From JBBECJ01 sp963763325 (GTDB taxonomy: Bacteria; Chloroflexota; Chloroflexia; Thermomicrobiales; CFX8): DNA of 64,000 nucleotides. Positions 21,001-31,999 of this stretch are shown piece by piece (positions within the stretch are counted from its first letter, which is position 1; each line of letters begins with the position of its first letter). The translations under genes and the position numbers were made by a program. The stretch is from contig CAVXOL010000024.1 of NCBI GenBank assembly GCA_963763325.1, positions 248,001 through 312,000 on the forward strand. The letters run 5' to 3'. A model generated the notes under the pieces. It was not told the origin of the DNA. It made no database searches and saw nothing but the letters and a program-made list of their open reading frames with translations.

Positions 21001-21048
21001 TTCACTCCGTCCGTTCCTTGATGGGACGCTGAAAGGTGTGTCCGGACG

Positions 21049-22956
21049 ATGCGAGAACAAGACCCGAACCCGCTCGACGCACTCAGCGCGTTGATGACCG
21101 CCGTCCGGCACGACACGACGACCGACGCCGGCACCGCCCGGCGCTGCGCGCATCGGATGGGAGAATCCTGCGCTCAGAGCGACCTGACGATCGAAGAGAC
21201 CTTCGAGTTGTTGGAACGCGAGGCCGGAGAAGCGCTCCCGGAGTTCCACGCAGATGTCCTCGGCTCCATCGTCCGAGGTTACGTCGATCAGGTGGTTCGC
21301 GTTCGGGGCTTAACCCGTCGGCGCGGGACGGGTAGGCTGTCGAGCCACGTCTCTCGGCTGGCGGCCCTCCATCGTATCAACCGCGCTGCGACCGCCAGTC
21401 TTCGCCTCGAAGAGATGCTCTCGACCGTCGTCGAAGTGATCGCCGAAACGATCGACGGTGACGCATGTTCCGTCTTCCTGGCCGATCTGGCCGCCCAGAA
21501 GCTTGTGTTGCGAGCCACCGTTGGCCTGAACGAGGAGATGATCGGTCGGCTCGCGATTCGTGACGACGTCGGGATCACAGGCCTCGCGGCCACCAGCCGG
21601 CAGACCCAGATCGCTATCAACGCTCGCGAGCATCCCGCCTATCTCTCATACCCGATCGTCGGCGAAGATCGCTACACCTCTCAGGTATCGATCCCGCTGC
21701 TGCTGCGTGAACCGGAACGCCTCGTTGGCGTCCTGAACATCCAGTCAGTCGACGAACGCGCGTTCGACCAGGACGAAATCACGTTTCTCGAAACTGCCGC
21801 CGGCGAGCTCTCAATCGCGATCGAGAACGCACGTCTCTACAGTCAGACCGATGCTGCCTTGCACCGTCGCATCTCAGAACTCCACCTGCTTCGCTCCGTG
21901 TCTCGCTCCTTGACCAGCAAGCTGCGGACAGATGAGCTCTTACCAATGATCGCGTCCCAGGCAGCGACGATTACATCGGGGAACGCTGCGACCATCGCCC
22001 GGATGTTCCCGGAGGCAGAAACGTCTCGACTCGTGCATCTCGCGTCATATCCTGAATCTGAAACCTGCGCCGCCTGCTTCCCCGAATCGTTCATCAAGAC
22101 CGTCTACCAATCCGGTACTGCCATCGTCATGCCTGCCAGCGAGCACCCTGACGACAATCATGTCGTCCTGGGCGCACCGCTCATGACCGGGCACGGTGTC
22201 CTCGGTGTCGTCTGCGTCCGGCTCGACGCCGCACTGAACCACACCGACGACAAGCTCGGGATGTTTCAGTCATACGCCGACTCGGCAGCACTGGCGCTCG
22301 AGAACGCTGAACTCTACGACGAAGCACGCCGCGGCTATGCGACGGCCTCAACGTTGTTGCAGGAGATGCATCACCGAGTCCGGAACAACCTGCAAACCGT
22401 CGCCGCGCTTCTCTCGATGCAGGCACGACACGCGCGCTACGCCGAATGGACAGCGCCACTCCAGGAAGCCGTCGCCCGTGTTCAGTCCATCGCCGCCGTC
22501 CACAGCCTGCTGTCAAGCGATAACGTGACCTCGGCAACCATCGCGTCGATCGTCAAGCACGTCGTCGACGAGGCCAGTATCAACGTCGTCCCGCCCGACC
22601 TGAACGTCACGTTTCAGATCGAGCCGAGCAACGTCGAAGCCTCGTCTCGGCAAGCAACGATCCTCGCCCTGCTGATCAACGAGTGCGTTACCAACGCCAT
22701 CGAGCACGGCATGGCTGGTCGGACGAGCGGCAAAGTCATGGTTCAGATCGGTCAGCAGGACGGCACGATCGAGGTAGCCATCGCAGACGACGGCAACGGG
22801 CTCGCCGACGGCTTCAACGTCGAACGCGACAGCAGCCTCGGCCTCCGCATCGCGCAGACCCTTGCGTCAAGTGATCTCGGTGGCTCATATAGCCTCGTCC
22901 CTCGTTTGGAGGGTGGAGCGTGCTCCATCATCCGGTTTCCAGCGTGGAAGCGCTGA
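21049..22956 (+). CDS. Sensor histidine kinase with two GAF domains (HisKA_2 type)
   Basis: Cytoplasmic sensor kinase of 635 residues. Residues 1-90 are helical; two GAF domains follow (about 105-265 and 275-425), the first ending in AIENARLYSQ, the second in ALENAELYDEA. The dimerisation box LLQEMHHRVRNNLQ with the phospho-accepting histidine lies near 440, of the HisKA_2 class, then the ATPase N box NECVTNAIEHG and G1 box ADDGNGLADG. No membrane span. No response regulator gene adjoins it, so it is probably an orphan kinase. Divergent from herA. Confidence 0.92.
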   Translation: MREQDPNPLDALSALMTAVRHDTTTDAGTARRCAHRMGESCAQSDLTIEETFELLEREAGEALPEFHADVLGSIVRGYVDQVVRVRGLTRRRGTGRLSSHVSRLAALHRINRAATASLRLEEMLSTVVEVIAETIDGDACSVFLADLAAQKLVLRATVGLNEEMIGRLAIRDDVGITGLAATSRQTQIAINAREHPAYLSYPIVGEDRYTSQVSIPLLLREPERLVGVLNIQSVDERAFDQDEITFLETAAGELSIAIENARLYSQTDAALHRRISELHLLRSVSRSLTSKLRTDELLPMIASQAATITSGNAATIARMFPEAETSRLVHLASYPESETCAACFPESFIKTVYQSGTAIVMPASEHPDDNHVVLGAPLMTGHGVLGVVCVRLDAALNHTDDKLGMFQSYADSAALALENAELYDEARRGYATASTLLQEMHHRVRNNLQTVAALLSMQARHARYAEWTAPLQEAVARVQSIAAVHSLLSSDNVTSATIASIVKHVVDEASINVVPPDLNVTFQIEPSNVEASSRQATILALLINECVTNAIEHGMAGRTSGKVMVQIGQQDGTIEVAIADDGNGLADGFNVERDSSLGLRIAQTLASSDLGGSYSLVPRLEGGACSIIRFPAWKR

Positions 22957-22997
22957 GCAAGGGGACCGTCAGGATCGCTACCATCCGCAACGGCGGA

Positions 22998-24368
22998 TCA
23001 CGCCGGTGCCGTAAAAGCCTCTGAAGACGCATACGCGCGATCCAGCAACGTCATGATGTGGACGACGTCGGTGCCCTCGCCGCGCTGCCTCAACCCGTTC
23101 TGAAGCTGCAACATACATCCCGGATTTGCGGACACAATCGTCGGAGCACCCGTCTTCGCGGCATTGTTGAGTTTCCGATCGAGCAACGTTGACGACATGT
23201 CGGGCTGCAGCAGATTGTAGACACCGGCACTGCCGCAACACAGCGATGACTCCGGCATCTCGACCACCGTCAGTCCGGGAATCGCTGCCAGCAACGCGCG
23301 TGGCTGTAGAGAAATGCGCTGAGCATGGACGAGATGGCACGGCTCCTGGTATGTAACCGTCATCTCCAGCCGCCCAGGCTCCGCGACCAGCCCCTGGCCA
23401 ACGAGAAACTCGGTCACGTCCTGCACGCCGCCTGAGAAACGACGCGCCGTCTCGGAATATGCGGCGTCGTTGCGTAACAGAAAATCGTACTCCTTCATCG
23501 CCGCGCCGCATCCGGCCGAATTGACCAGCACTGCATCGATATCAACGCGATCGAAGGCATCGATGTTCGCCCGCGCTGCAGATCTGCCCGCTTCGAGGTC
23601 GCCGGAATGAACTGCGAGTGCTCCGCAGCATCCTTGTCCGGGCGGAACGATGACATCGAACCCATTGCGCGCCAGAACGCGCGCCGTTGCGCGGTGCACA
23701 TCCGCATAGGCGGTGCTCATCACGCAACCTGCCAGCAATGCGACCGTTCCGCGTCGCTTACCCTGAGCCAGCCAGAACTCCTGGCCCGGAATCAGAAACG
23801 TGTCCGACAGCGCCGGTAGCATCGCTTCCTGCTGTTCGAGCTTCATCAGCTTTAACACCCGCGAGCGACGCACCGCCGTTTGCGCCCCACTCCGTTGGTA
23901 AAGCTTGAGGGCGCGTGACAGCGTCCGAAACCGCCGCATGTCTGCGAACGCTCCCTGGAATGCCGCCGTCCGGGCGGCCCGCACCTGCGGAGGACGCTTC
24001 ACGTTCGCCTCAATCTGGGCTCGGGCTGATTCGACGAGCTCGCCGTACTTCACTCCTGACGGGCAGGCAGCCTCGCAGGCGCGGCAGTTCAGGCAGAGGT
24101 ACATTTCCTCCTGAAACGTCGCGTCCATGATGTCGAGCTTGCCTTCGGACACAGACTTGATCAACGAGATGCGACCACGCGGCGACGAACGCTCGCGCAG
24201 CGTCACCCGATAGGTCGGGCAGGCAGGCAAACAGAACCCACAATGGACGCACGATCGGATCACATCGACGGGTGGCGCATCCGGCCCCGAAAACCCAGTC
24301 AACCGCTCCGGCTCGACTGCTGCTCGTGCTTCCTGCGGAGCGTCCACTACCTGCATCTGTGTCTCCAA
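22998..24368 (-). CDS. glcF: Glycolate oxidase iron-sulfur subunit
   Basis: Electron-transfer subunit of glycolate dehydrogenase, 456 residues. Two 4Fe-4S motifs (CVHCGFCLPACP and CLNCRACEAACP) are followed by two CCG domains with GQGCCGAL and SSLCCGSAG. It lies six bases downstream of glcE and is the last gene of glcDEF. Convergent with the histidine kinase gene, 41 bases away. Confidence 0.95.
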   Translation of the reverse strand: METQMQVVDAPQEARAAVEPERLTGFSGPDAPPVDVIRSCVHCGFCLPACPTYRVTLRERSSPRGRISLIKSVSEGKLDIMDATFQEEMYLCLNCRACEAACPSGVKYGELVESARAQIEANVKRPPQVRAARTAAFQGAFADMRRFRTLSRALKLYQRSGAQTAVRRSRVLKLMKLEQQEAMLPALSDTFLIPGQEFWLAQGKRRGTVALLAGCVMSTAYADVHRATARVLARNGFDVIVPPGQGCCGALAVHSGDLEAGRSAARANIDAFDRVDIDAVLVNSAGCGAAMKEYDFLLRNDAAYSETARRFSGGVQDVTEFLVGQGLVAEPGRLEMTVTYQEPCHLVHAQRISLQPRALLAAIPGLTVVEMPESSLCCGSAGVYNLLQPDMSSTLLDRKLNNAAKTGAPTIVSANPGCMLQLQNGLRQRGEGTDVVHIMTLLDRAYASSEAFTAPA

Positions 24369-24374
24369 CCAGTC

Positions 24375-25563
24375 CTAAAGGCCCAGCACAAAACGGCCCG
24401 GATTCAGCAGTCGATCTGGATCGAATGAGTCCTTCAGCCGCCGGACGACATCCGCCGACGGTGTAGCCAACGGCCCGAACACATCCGTGTCCTGGCGATC
24501 TCCCGCTGGCAGCGACAACCACGTCGGCTGCCCGTCGTCGCCGCTCAGAAGCTCTGTGATTACATCCCTCGATGTCGCGGTCAGATAAACAAGTCCCGAT
24601 CCCAGGTCAGCACAGACGTCAAGCCGGTGCTCCGATTTCACCCGTCCGAGAAGACCGATCTGGCGTGTTGCCACGATCGGAACGCGCGCGATGACTCTCC
24701 CGGTCGTGAGGTCCACCGACCGCACAAACGGCGCAACCGCCGCGTCGCCCCCATCGGAGATCGAAGGCTCAGTCGCTGCGGCAGTCTCGTTCGCCGTATC
24801 GACAACTCGCTGGACAAGCGCATCGATCGCCGTCGCCGGTGCGTCGATCCGCACGAGGACACGCCAGCCGTCCTCGTTGGAAATCAGAATCGAGCTGGGT
24901 TGCAACTGCGACCGAAGTATCGAAATGGCCGCCGCGTGCGCGCTGGCAGCGTCGTCGAATGAAAATACGACGCTACGGCTCTCGCCCGGTTGCGGAAACA
25001 CTTTCAGGTTCAAGCGGGTGACGACACCGAACGCTCCAAGCGCGCCATAATGCAGGTGCATCATGTCGAAGCCGGTGACGTTCTTGACCACCATCCCACC
25101 TGCCCGCGCGATCGTGCCGTCGACTCCCGCCACCTCGACACCAATCACCCAGTCTTTGAGCGAACCACCACTCAGTCGGCGTGGGCCGCTCAATCCGGTC
25201 GCGTACGAGCCGCCAATCGTGGCCCGCTCCGGATGCGCGACATCCAGCGCGATGTACTGTCCCTGCTCGGCCAGCAGGTTCGTGATCTGCTCGATCGTGC
25301 AGCCCGGCTCAACCGCGAGCGTCATGTCGTCCGGCTCGTAGTGGATGATCCGGTTCAAGCCTCTCGTCAGCAGTATCCGATCAAACGGTCCGCCACTGTT
25401 GCCATATGCCAACCGCGTCCCGCCGCCGGCGATCATCAACCGCGCTCGATCGTGTCGTGCCTGGCGAAGGCATTCGGTCAGATCCCCGACCGAGTCCGGG
25501 GCAACAATCTGCTCCGGCGCCAGGTTCCCGAACCCCGTCGTCGACCTTCGTCTCAGACGACAT
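24375..25563 (-). CDS. glcE: Glycolate oxidase FAD-binding subunit (frameshifted near start)
   Basis: FAD_binding_4-type subunit of about 395 residues, including GGGTRLAYGN, ATIGGSYATGLSGPRRLSGG and VVKNVTGFDMMHLHYGALG. The body has no good start codon of its own. An ATG at 25563 overlapping the glcD stop begins MSSETKVDDG in another frame, and removing one base from the four-base run at 25533-25536 joins it to FGNLAPEQIVAPDS. I therefore place the start at 25563 and call an indel in that run. Confidence 0.88.
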
Positions 25564-27016
25564 ACATGCCGTCCTGGACCAGCGCCTGCTGCTTGATCTT
25601 CGACAGCTCGCCACACGAGAACGCGGTCGGGAAGATCTTGTCGGGATTGAACAGCTCACGCGGATCGAACGATCGCTTCAAGCCGGCCATCGCGGCCAGG
25701 TCATCGGATGTAAACACCAACGACAGTGTTTCCTTCTTCTCCATCCCAATCCCATGCTCACCACTGACTGCACCCCCCGCCGCAATACAGTGCTCCAGCA
25801 GCGCATCCCCCGCCTCAAGCACCCGCTGGATCGCGCCCTTCTCGTAGCGGTCGAACAGCATCAGCGGATGCAGGTTCCCGTCTCCAGCGTGAAACACGTT
25901 CGCGATCTGCAGCCGAAAGTCCCGACTCAACAGATCGACGAACTCCAGCGCCGTCGGCAGCTTCGTCCGAGGCACGACCGTATCCTGCAAGTAGTAGTTC
26001 GGCGCGAGCCGGCCGAGCGTCCCGAACGCCGACTTCCGCCCCAGCCAGAGCAGATCCTGCTCTGCTTTCGTCGTCGCCATCCGTACCATCTGCGCGTCGT
26101 TCTCGCGGCACAGCCTTGCGACAGCCTCAGCGTGCTCAGCGACCGTCTCCCGCATCCCATCCAGCTCAACCAACAGCACTGCTGCAGCGTCAGTCGGGTA
26201 TCCGCAGTGGAACGCGGCTTCGACAGCCGATATCGTCAGCGCATCCATCATCTCCAGCGATGCCGGCAGGATCCCGTTGGCAATCACCGCTGACACTGCC
26301 CGCGATGCAGTCTCCATTGACGGGAACGCAGCCAGCAGGATTGCGACCTGCTCCGCCTTGCGCGTCAACTTGACCATCGCCTTCGTGACGATCCCGAGCG
26401 TTCCTTCAGAACCAACGATCGCGCCCGTAAGATCGAACCCCGGCGTCTCGGCCGACGAACCACCGACCCAGACCAGCTCACCACTGGGCAGCACGACTTC
26501 CAGCCCGAGAATGTGATTGCTCGTCACACCGTACTTGAGGCAATGCGGACCACCGGAGTTGTTGGCGATGTTCCCGCCAATCGTGCAGGCCCGCTGGCTG
26601 GCGGGATCCGGCGCGAAGAAGTAGCCCCGATCGGCGATCGCCGTTGACAGGTCGAGGTTTATCAAGCCCGGCTCGACAATCGCGTAGCGGTCAATCTCGT
26701 TTACCTCAAGGATCTCGGTCATCCGCGTCATGACGACCATGATCCCGCCTCGGCAGGCAATCGCGCCGCCCGCCAGTCCGGTCCCGGCCCCTCGGGCTAC
26801 GACCGGCAGGTCGTTGGCCAGCGCGACCCGAACGACATCCCGCACTTCCTCGGCCGTCCCCGGCAGGACAGCCAGCAGCGGTTGGTGTGTCCCGGCAATC
26901 GCCTCGTCTGACGCATCATATTCGTAGACCGACAGCCCGGCCCGGTCCGCAACAACGTTCGCCTCGCCGACGATTGCCGCGAGCTGCTGTGCGATGACGC
27001 TCTTCTCGACCGACAT
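25553..27016 (-). CDS. glcD: Glycolate oxidase subunit GlcD
   Basis: FAD-dependent catalytic subunit oxidising glycolate to glyoxylate, 487 residues. PCMH FAD site: VVARGAGTGLAGGAIA and TIGGNIANNSGGPHCLKYG; the C-terminal FAD-oxidase domain has VFHAGDGNLHPLMLFD and GGAVSGEHGIGMEKK. The start is ATG 27016, divergent from the EVE-domain gene. Heads the operon glcD-glcE-glcF; with malate synthase at 36 kb it would let glycolate enter the TCA cycle. Confidence 0.95.
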   Translation of the reverse strand: MSVEKSVIAQQLAAIVGEANVVADRAGLSVYEYDASDEAIAGTHQPLLAVLPGTAEEVRDVVRVALANDLPVVARGAGTGLAGGAIACRGGIMVVMTRMTEILEVNEIDRYAIVEPGLINLDLSTAIADRGYFFAPDPASQRACTIGGNIANNSGGPHCLKYGVTSNHILGLEVVLPSGELVWVGGSSAETPGFDLTGAIVGSEGTLGIVTKAMVKLTRKAEQVAILLAAFPSMETASRAVSAVIANGILPASLEMMDALTISAVEAAFHCGYPTDAAAVLLVELDGMRETVAEHAEAVARLCRENDAQMVRMATTKAEQDLLWLGRKSAFGTLGRLAPNYYLQDTVVPRTKLPTALEFVDLLSRDFRLQIANVFHAGDGNLHPLMLFDRYEKGAIQRVLEAGDALLEHCIAAGGAVSGEHGIGMEKKETLSLVFTSDDLAAMAGLKRSFDPRELFNPDKIFPTAFSCGELSKIKQQALVQDGMYVV

Positions 27017-27100
27017 GGCTCGCCTCACCCTCACTGGACTGAACGTACACTCACTGGCATACTGGCCACGATTTCGCCGAACTACGACGGGAGTTTCCGG

Positions 27101-27571
27101 ATGTCTGATCAAACGAACTGGATCATTGTCGGCTCGCCCGACAACTTCGCCGCAACCCGCAGCCTCGACTTCACGGTCCAGGGAATCAAGAGCCGGCACC
27201 GCAAGAAGGCTGAGACGATGAAACCTGGCGACAGAATCGTCTGGTACATTACCGGCGTCAAGGCCTTTGCCGGATTCGCGACCATCACCAGTGAATACTA
27301 TGAAGATCATACTCCGATCTGGAAGAGTCGCGATCCGAAAAAGGACGCTGAAGACTATCCATTCCGAGTCAGGATCCAGCCGGAGCTGGTTCTGGCCGAT
27401 GGCGATTTCATCCCGGCCGAGCCGATTGCGCGCCAGATGACCTACGTCGCCAAGTGGCCGGCTGCCAACTGGACGCTCGCGTTCCAGGGCAACGTCCACA
27501 AGATTGATGATGACGACTTCGAGCTGATCGCGACCGCTCTGCGAGAAGCAACTGCCGTCACGGCAGACTGA
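27101..27571 (+). CDS. EVE-domain (PUA-like) protein
   Basis: Single EVE domain of 156 residues: NWIIVGSPDNF at the start, FTVQGIKSRHRKKAETMKPGDRIVWY-type core (about residues 24-50) and ITGVKAFAGFATITS. EVE domains bind modified bases in nucleic acids and often accompany restriction or defence genes, but this one lies between glcD and a dehydratase with no such neighbour. The 84-base divergent gap to glcD must hold both promoters. Confidence 0.88.
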   Translation: MSDQTNWIIVGSPDNFAATRSLDFTVQGIKSRHRKKAETMKPGDRIVWYITGVKAFAGFATITSEYYEDHTPIWKSRDPKKDAEDYPFRVRIQPELVLADGDFIPAEPIARQMTYVAKWPAANWTLAFQGNVHKIDDDDFELIATALREATAVTAD

Positions 27572-27599
27572 CCGCCAACGACGCTGCGAGGGGGAATCA

Positions 27600-28559
27600 G
27601 TGGCAGACCGACCGACGCTTGATGATATCCACGCCGCTGCCGAACGGCTGCGCGGCGTTGCGGTTCGCACACCGGTCGTCCCGCTCCATTCGTACGATGG
27701 CTCCAGCGACATCATGCTCAAGCTGGAAAACCTCCAGCCCATCGGCTCATTCAAGTTACGCGGCATCTTCAACGCCGTCGCCGCACTGTCGCCGGAACGC
27801 CGGGCCGCCGGCATCAGCACCACCAGTTCCGGCAACACCGCTCAGGCGCTGGCCTGGTCGGGCCGCTACTTCGGTGTCACCTCCCGCAGCCTCATGCCCG
27901 ACAACGCCCCGGAATCCAAAATCGCTGCGATGCGCGCCTACGGTGGCGAACCGGTTCTCGTCACCCGCGAACATCTGTTCAGCTACATGGCCGACCACGG
28001 TTGGGACGACGAACCATACGCCTTCATCCACCCATGGATAGACCCGGTCGTCATGGCAGGGGCAGGCACGATCGGCCTCGAGATCCTCGAAGACGTACCG
28101 GACATCGAAACGATCTTCGTCCCCGTCGGAGGTGGCGGACTTAGCAGCGGCGTCGGAACCGCCGTCAAGTCGCTGAGGCCCGACATCCGTATCGTCGCCG
28201 TCGAGCCGGAAGGCTGCTGCGCCCTTTACCAGAGCCTTGAAGCCGGAAAGCCGATGACCGTCACCTGCAACACCATCTGCGATGGCGTCGCCGTCCCCCT
28301 CGTCGTCCCAGAGGTCTTTGAGATTCTCCGCGAGGTCATCGACGACGTGATCCTCGTCTCCGACGACGACGTAAAGAAGACGATCAAGCGGCTCGCACTT
28401 CGCAACAAGATCGTCACCGAAGGAGCCGGCGCGCTCGCCACGACCGCCGCCCTCGCGACCCCGCCTGACAAACGCGGCAAGTCAGTCTGCATCGTCAGCG
28501 GTGGCAGCATCGACCCCGACTTCATCGCCTCAATCATCACCGACGAATCGCTCGACTAA
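27600..28559 (+). CDS. Threonine/serine dehydratase-like PLP enzyme
   Basis: Fold type II PLP enzyme, 319 residues, catabolic type without a regulatory ACT domain. The PLP lysine is in IGSFKLRGIFNA, the substrate loop in SSGNTAQALAW and the phosphate-binding glycines in VPVGGGGLSSG. Likely deaminates threonine or serine; serine racemase or related activity cannot be excluded. GTG start 27600 behind GGGGGAA, 28 bases after the EVE gene, so the two may be co-transcribed. Confidence 0.88.
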   Translation: MADRPTLDDIHAAAERLRGVAVRTPVVPLHSYDGSSDIMLKLENLQPIGSFKLRGIFNAVAALSPERRAAGISTTSSGNTAQALAWSGRYFGVTSRSLMPDNAPESKIAAMRAYGGEPVLVTREHLFSYMADHGWDDEPYAFIHPWIDPVVMAGAGTIGLEILEDVPDIETIFVPVGGGGLSSGVGTAVKSLRPDIRIVAVEPEGCCALYQSLEAGKPMTVTCNTICDGVAVPLVVPEVFEILREVIDDVILVSDDDVKKTIKRLALRNKIVTEGAGALATTAALATPPDKRGKSVCIVSGGSIDPDFIASIITDESLD

Positions 28560-28575
28560 CGCGCACCGCTCTCCG

Positions 28576-28604
28576 GTAGGCGGCGATGGCCGCAGCCTCG
28601 CCCT
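28576..28604 (+). repeat. Dispersed repeat, subfamily B copy 1
   Basis: Matches the element at 50750-50777 with a few changes; both share GGCCGCAGCCTCGCCCT. Sits just downstream of the dehydratase stop. Confidence 0.5.
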
Positions 28605-28627
28605 GGCTCCCAGGACACGAACACGAA

Positions 28628-28658
28628 AACGCCGGGGGCGGCATCCACCCCCGGCGTT
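28628..28658. terminator. Bidirectional terminator hairpin
   Basis: Stem AACGCCGGGGG / CCCCCGGCGTT with a nine-base loop, extendable outward by CACGA/TCGTG with a bulge. Lies between the convergent dehydratase and BNR-protein genes. Confidence 0.7.
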
Positions 28659-28675
28659 CGTGCTACATCAACCGA

Positions 28676-31600
28676 TCAAACGATGATCGTCGGCACCTTC
28701 GCCGTCTCCAGCAGCTTGACCAGCTTCTGGACATCGTCCGAGATCGTCTGGCGCAGGCGCGCCTGAATCGTCTCGAGCTGATCGCCGATCATCGCCTGGA
28801 CTTCGACAGCCCCGGCCGTCGGAGCGTGGTCCGACTCATCGATCATCATCGACAACGCAACCAGCTTCTCCTTCAGCTTCGACACGCCCGGCTGCGCCTT
28901 GTCGGAATCAAGGTTAGTCAGTTCGCCCTCGACCGCAGTCAGCGCCTCCTTGACCTCGCCGGCAGCCTTGACGACCTCCTCGCGGTTGCTGTCGTCCTTG
29001 AGGCGCCCCTCCCAGGCCTCGACCTGCTTCTTGATGCCGCGCAGTTGGTTGAGTGCTTCGTGGACGGTCGAGATGTCGTTGCGAAGCGCAAGCTTCATCT
29101 CGAACTGCTCCTGCAGCTCCTTCTCCGACACCGACAGACGCGGGTCGTCGAGAATCTGGAACTCCTGCGTCAGCTCCGTCTCGCCAACCTTCAGCCGTAC
29201 CTGATACGTACCCGGCAGCGCCCGAGGCGACGCTCCAGCCTCCATCATCTGCCCGAACCGGTCGTTCTTCGGCGGTTCGTCGAGCTTGGTCGGCTTCGTA
29301 TAGCGGAAATCCCAGACCAGCCGGTTCGCCCCGACTGCCGCTGGCGCCTTCGGCGGCTCTTCGCTCTTGCTGGAGTATGAGCGCACCTCGTTGCCGTCGG
29401 CGTCGAGGATCGTCACCGTCAGCTCGTCTTCCGGCTGCTCCTTGAGCCAGTAGTGGACGATGACACCGTTCGGCGGATTGTGACCGGCGTCCAGGAAGAC
29501 CTCCTTGTTGGTCCCCATCGCCGTCTCAACCGGTCGGTACGCCACCGTCGTTGGCCCGGTCATCTTGTAGTTGGTGATTCCTGGCGTCGTCCCAAACGCG
29601 CGCCCGTACTGACGGAAGCGAATCGTGTCGCGCGGCTGGAACAGGACCGCACGACTCGGACGCCGTCGCTGGCTGCATCTGATGCACCGGCGACAGATCG
29701 TCGAGAATCCAGAACGATCGTCCATGCGTCGCCGCGACCAGGTCGGTCCCCTTCACGATGACATCGTGAATCGGCGTCACCGGCAGGTTCGCCTGGAACG
29801 GATGCCACGAATCGCCGTCGTCGAACGAGACGTGCAATGCCAATTTCCGTCCCGGCGTACAGCAGACCCTGTCGTGCCGGATCGGCCCGAACCGTGCGCG
29901 TGAACTCGTCGTCGGGGATGCCGTTGACGATCAGTTTCCAGCTCTGGCCGTAGTCGGTCGAGCTGAACAGGTAGGGCTTGAGGTCATCCTGCTGATAGTG
30001 GTTCGCCGCGACGTAGACGGTTCCGGCATCGTACGGCGACGGCTCGATGATGCTGATCCGCGACCACTCCGGCAGATCCGCCGGCGTGACGTTCTCCCAG
30101 TTCTTGCCGCCGTCGCGAGAAACGTGGACGAGTCCATCGTCCGATCCCGCCCACAGCAGCCCGGCCTCGTGTGGAGACTCGCGGAACGCGAAAATCGTGC
30201 AATAGATCTCCGCGCCCGAGTTGTCGGCGGTGATCGGCCCACCGGACGACTTGGTCTCGCTCAGGATCGTTGCGCGTCAGGTCCGGGCTGATCACTTCCC
30301 AGACTCGAACCGTCGTCGGTCGAGCGGTGGACGACGTTGGACGCCGCGTAGAGCACGTCGTCGTCGTGCGGCGAGAACTCGACCGGGAAGGTCCACTGGA
30401 AGCGATACTTCAAGTGGTCAGCGCCGCCGCCGAACCCGACGATCTCCGGCCAGACCGTCACGTTGCGTGCGTGCCGCGTCTGTGGGTTCCAGGCGATCAG
30501 TCGGCCATGGCCAAGCCCTGTCCCGATCCCGCCGCCGAAGACGTTGTGCGGCTGCTTGGGGCTGATCGCGATGTAGCCCGACTCGCCACCACCCGGCTCG
30601 ATGTAGTTCTTCTGCAGATCGCGCCCTCGAATTCGATGCTCGGCAGCCGCATCGCCCAGTTGTCCTGCTGGGAACCGTAGATGTTGTACGGCACCTGATC
30701 GTCGGCGGTCACGTGATAGAACTGCGCCGTCGGCTGGTTCAGGATGCTCGACCAGGTGTAGCCGCCGTCGAAGGTGACACAGGCGCCGCCGTCGTTGCCT
30801 TCGATGATGCGGTCGGAGTCATTCGGATCGATCCAGAGGCCGTGGTTGTCGCCGTGCGGCGTCGGGATCTGCTCGAACGTCTTGCCGCCGTCGATCGACT
30901 TCCGGAAGCCGAGGTTCAGAATCCAGACCGTGTCTGCATCGCTCGGGTCGGCGAAGACGTGCATGTAGTACCACGGCCGCCGGCGCAGGTCCTGGTTCTC
31001 CGTCAGATGCGTCCAGGTGTCGCCGTAGTCGTCGGACCGGTATAGCCCGCCCTTGTTCTCGGCCTCAACCAGCGCCCAGACCCGGCCCGGCTTGGCTGGG
31101 GACGCCGCAACGCCGATCTTGCCGAGCACGGCATCCTCGGTCAGCCCCTTGTTGCGCGTGATGTCAGTCCAGGTATCGCCGCCGTCTGTCGAGCGCCAGA
31201 TGCCCGACTCCTCGCCACCACTCCACAGCGCGTGCGGATGCCGCTGGGTCTCCCAGGCAGCCGCGTAGAGGATGCGCGGGTTGTTCGGGTCCCAGGCAAT
31301 GTCGTGGACCCCGGCGTTGTCGCTGACGTACAGAACCTTGTCCCAGTTCTTGCCGCCATCAGTTGTGCGATAGACGCCACGCTCCTCGTTGCGCCCCCAG
31401 GCGTGTCCCAGCGCTGCGACGTAGACGTGGTCCGGGTTCTTCGGGTGGACCAGAATGTCGCCAATGTGACGCGTCTCCGCCAGCCCGATGTTCTGCCATG
31501 TCCGGCCAGCATCAGTTGACCGGTAGACGCCATCACCATGCGAGACGTTGCTGCGAATGCTGGTCTCACCCATTCCGGCGTAGATCACGTTCGGGTCAGC

Positions 31601-31822
31601 GTCTGCGACTGTCAGCGCGCCGACGGCCGACGTCTTGAAGTACCCGTCCGAGATGTTCTCCCAGAGCGCACCGGCGCTCGTCGTCTTCCAGACACCACCG
31701 GCGCAAGCACCGAAGTAGAACGTCTCGCGCTTCGTCGGATGCCCCGCAACCGCGACAACGCGGCCACCGCGATGCGGCCCAACCAACCGCCACTCAAGCG
31801 AGTTCAATAGCTTCTGATCCAT
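28676..31822 (-). CDS. BNR/sortilin-like beta-propeller protein (multiple indels)
   Basis: Protein of about 1040 residues of the type annotated as BNR-repeat glycosyl hydrolase or VPS10/sortilin-like. It starts at ATG 31822 behind GGGAGGAGCAGGGAG with DQKLLNSLEWRLVGPHRGGR and contains many Asp-box repeats (STDAGRTW, TTDGGKNW, STDGGDTW, SRDGGKNW). The C-terminus (about 29600-28676) is an Ig-like plus helical region. The frame changes at about 30624 (GGG run), 30303, 30265, 29845 and 29665; each junction restores conserved sequence, so I treat it as one gene. No catalytic residues can be assigned; extracellular location is not supported by a signal peptide. Confidence 0.75.
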
Positions 31823-31999
31823 TGCTCCCTGCTCCTCCCACGAGCCGTAACCACCCGCAGCGCGAGCCGCCACACAATCGGCGCCCGGCCCGACCGTCTA
31901 CGGATCGTCGTCCGCGAGGATTCTTGACGCGAATGACACGACTGTCAAGACGCGCGAGTACCTCGCAGTCATACGAGTTGCCCCGAAATCGCGCTACGC

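Noticed and set aside
20232..21032. Plus-strand open frame opposite herA
   Set aside because: Antisense shadow of herA with no motif.
31923..31950. CTTGAC/GTCAAG inverted repeat upstream of the BNR gene
   Set aside because: Six-bp arms far apart; likely chance.
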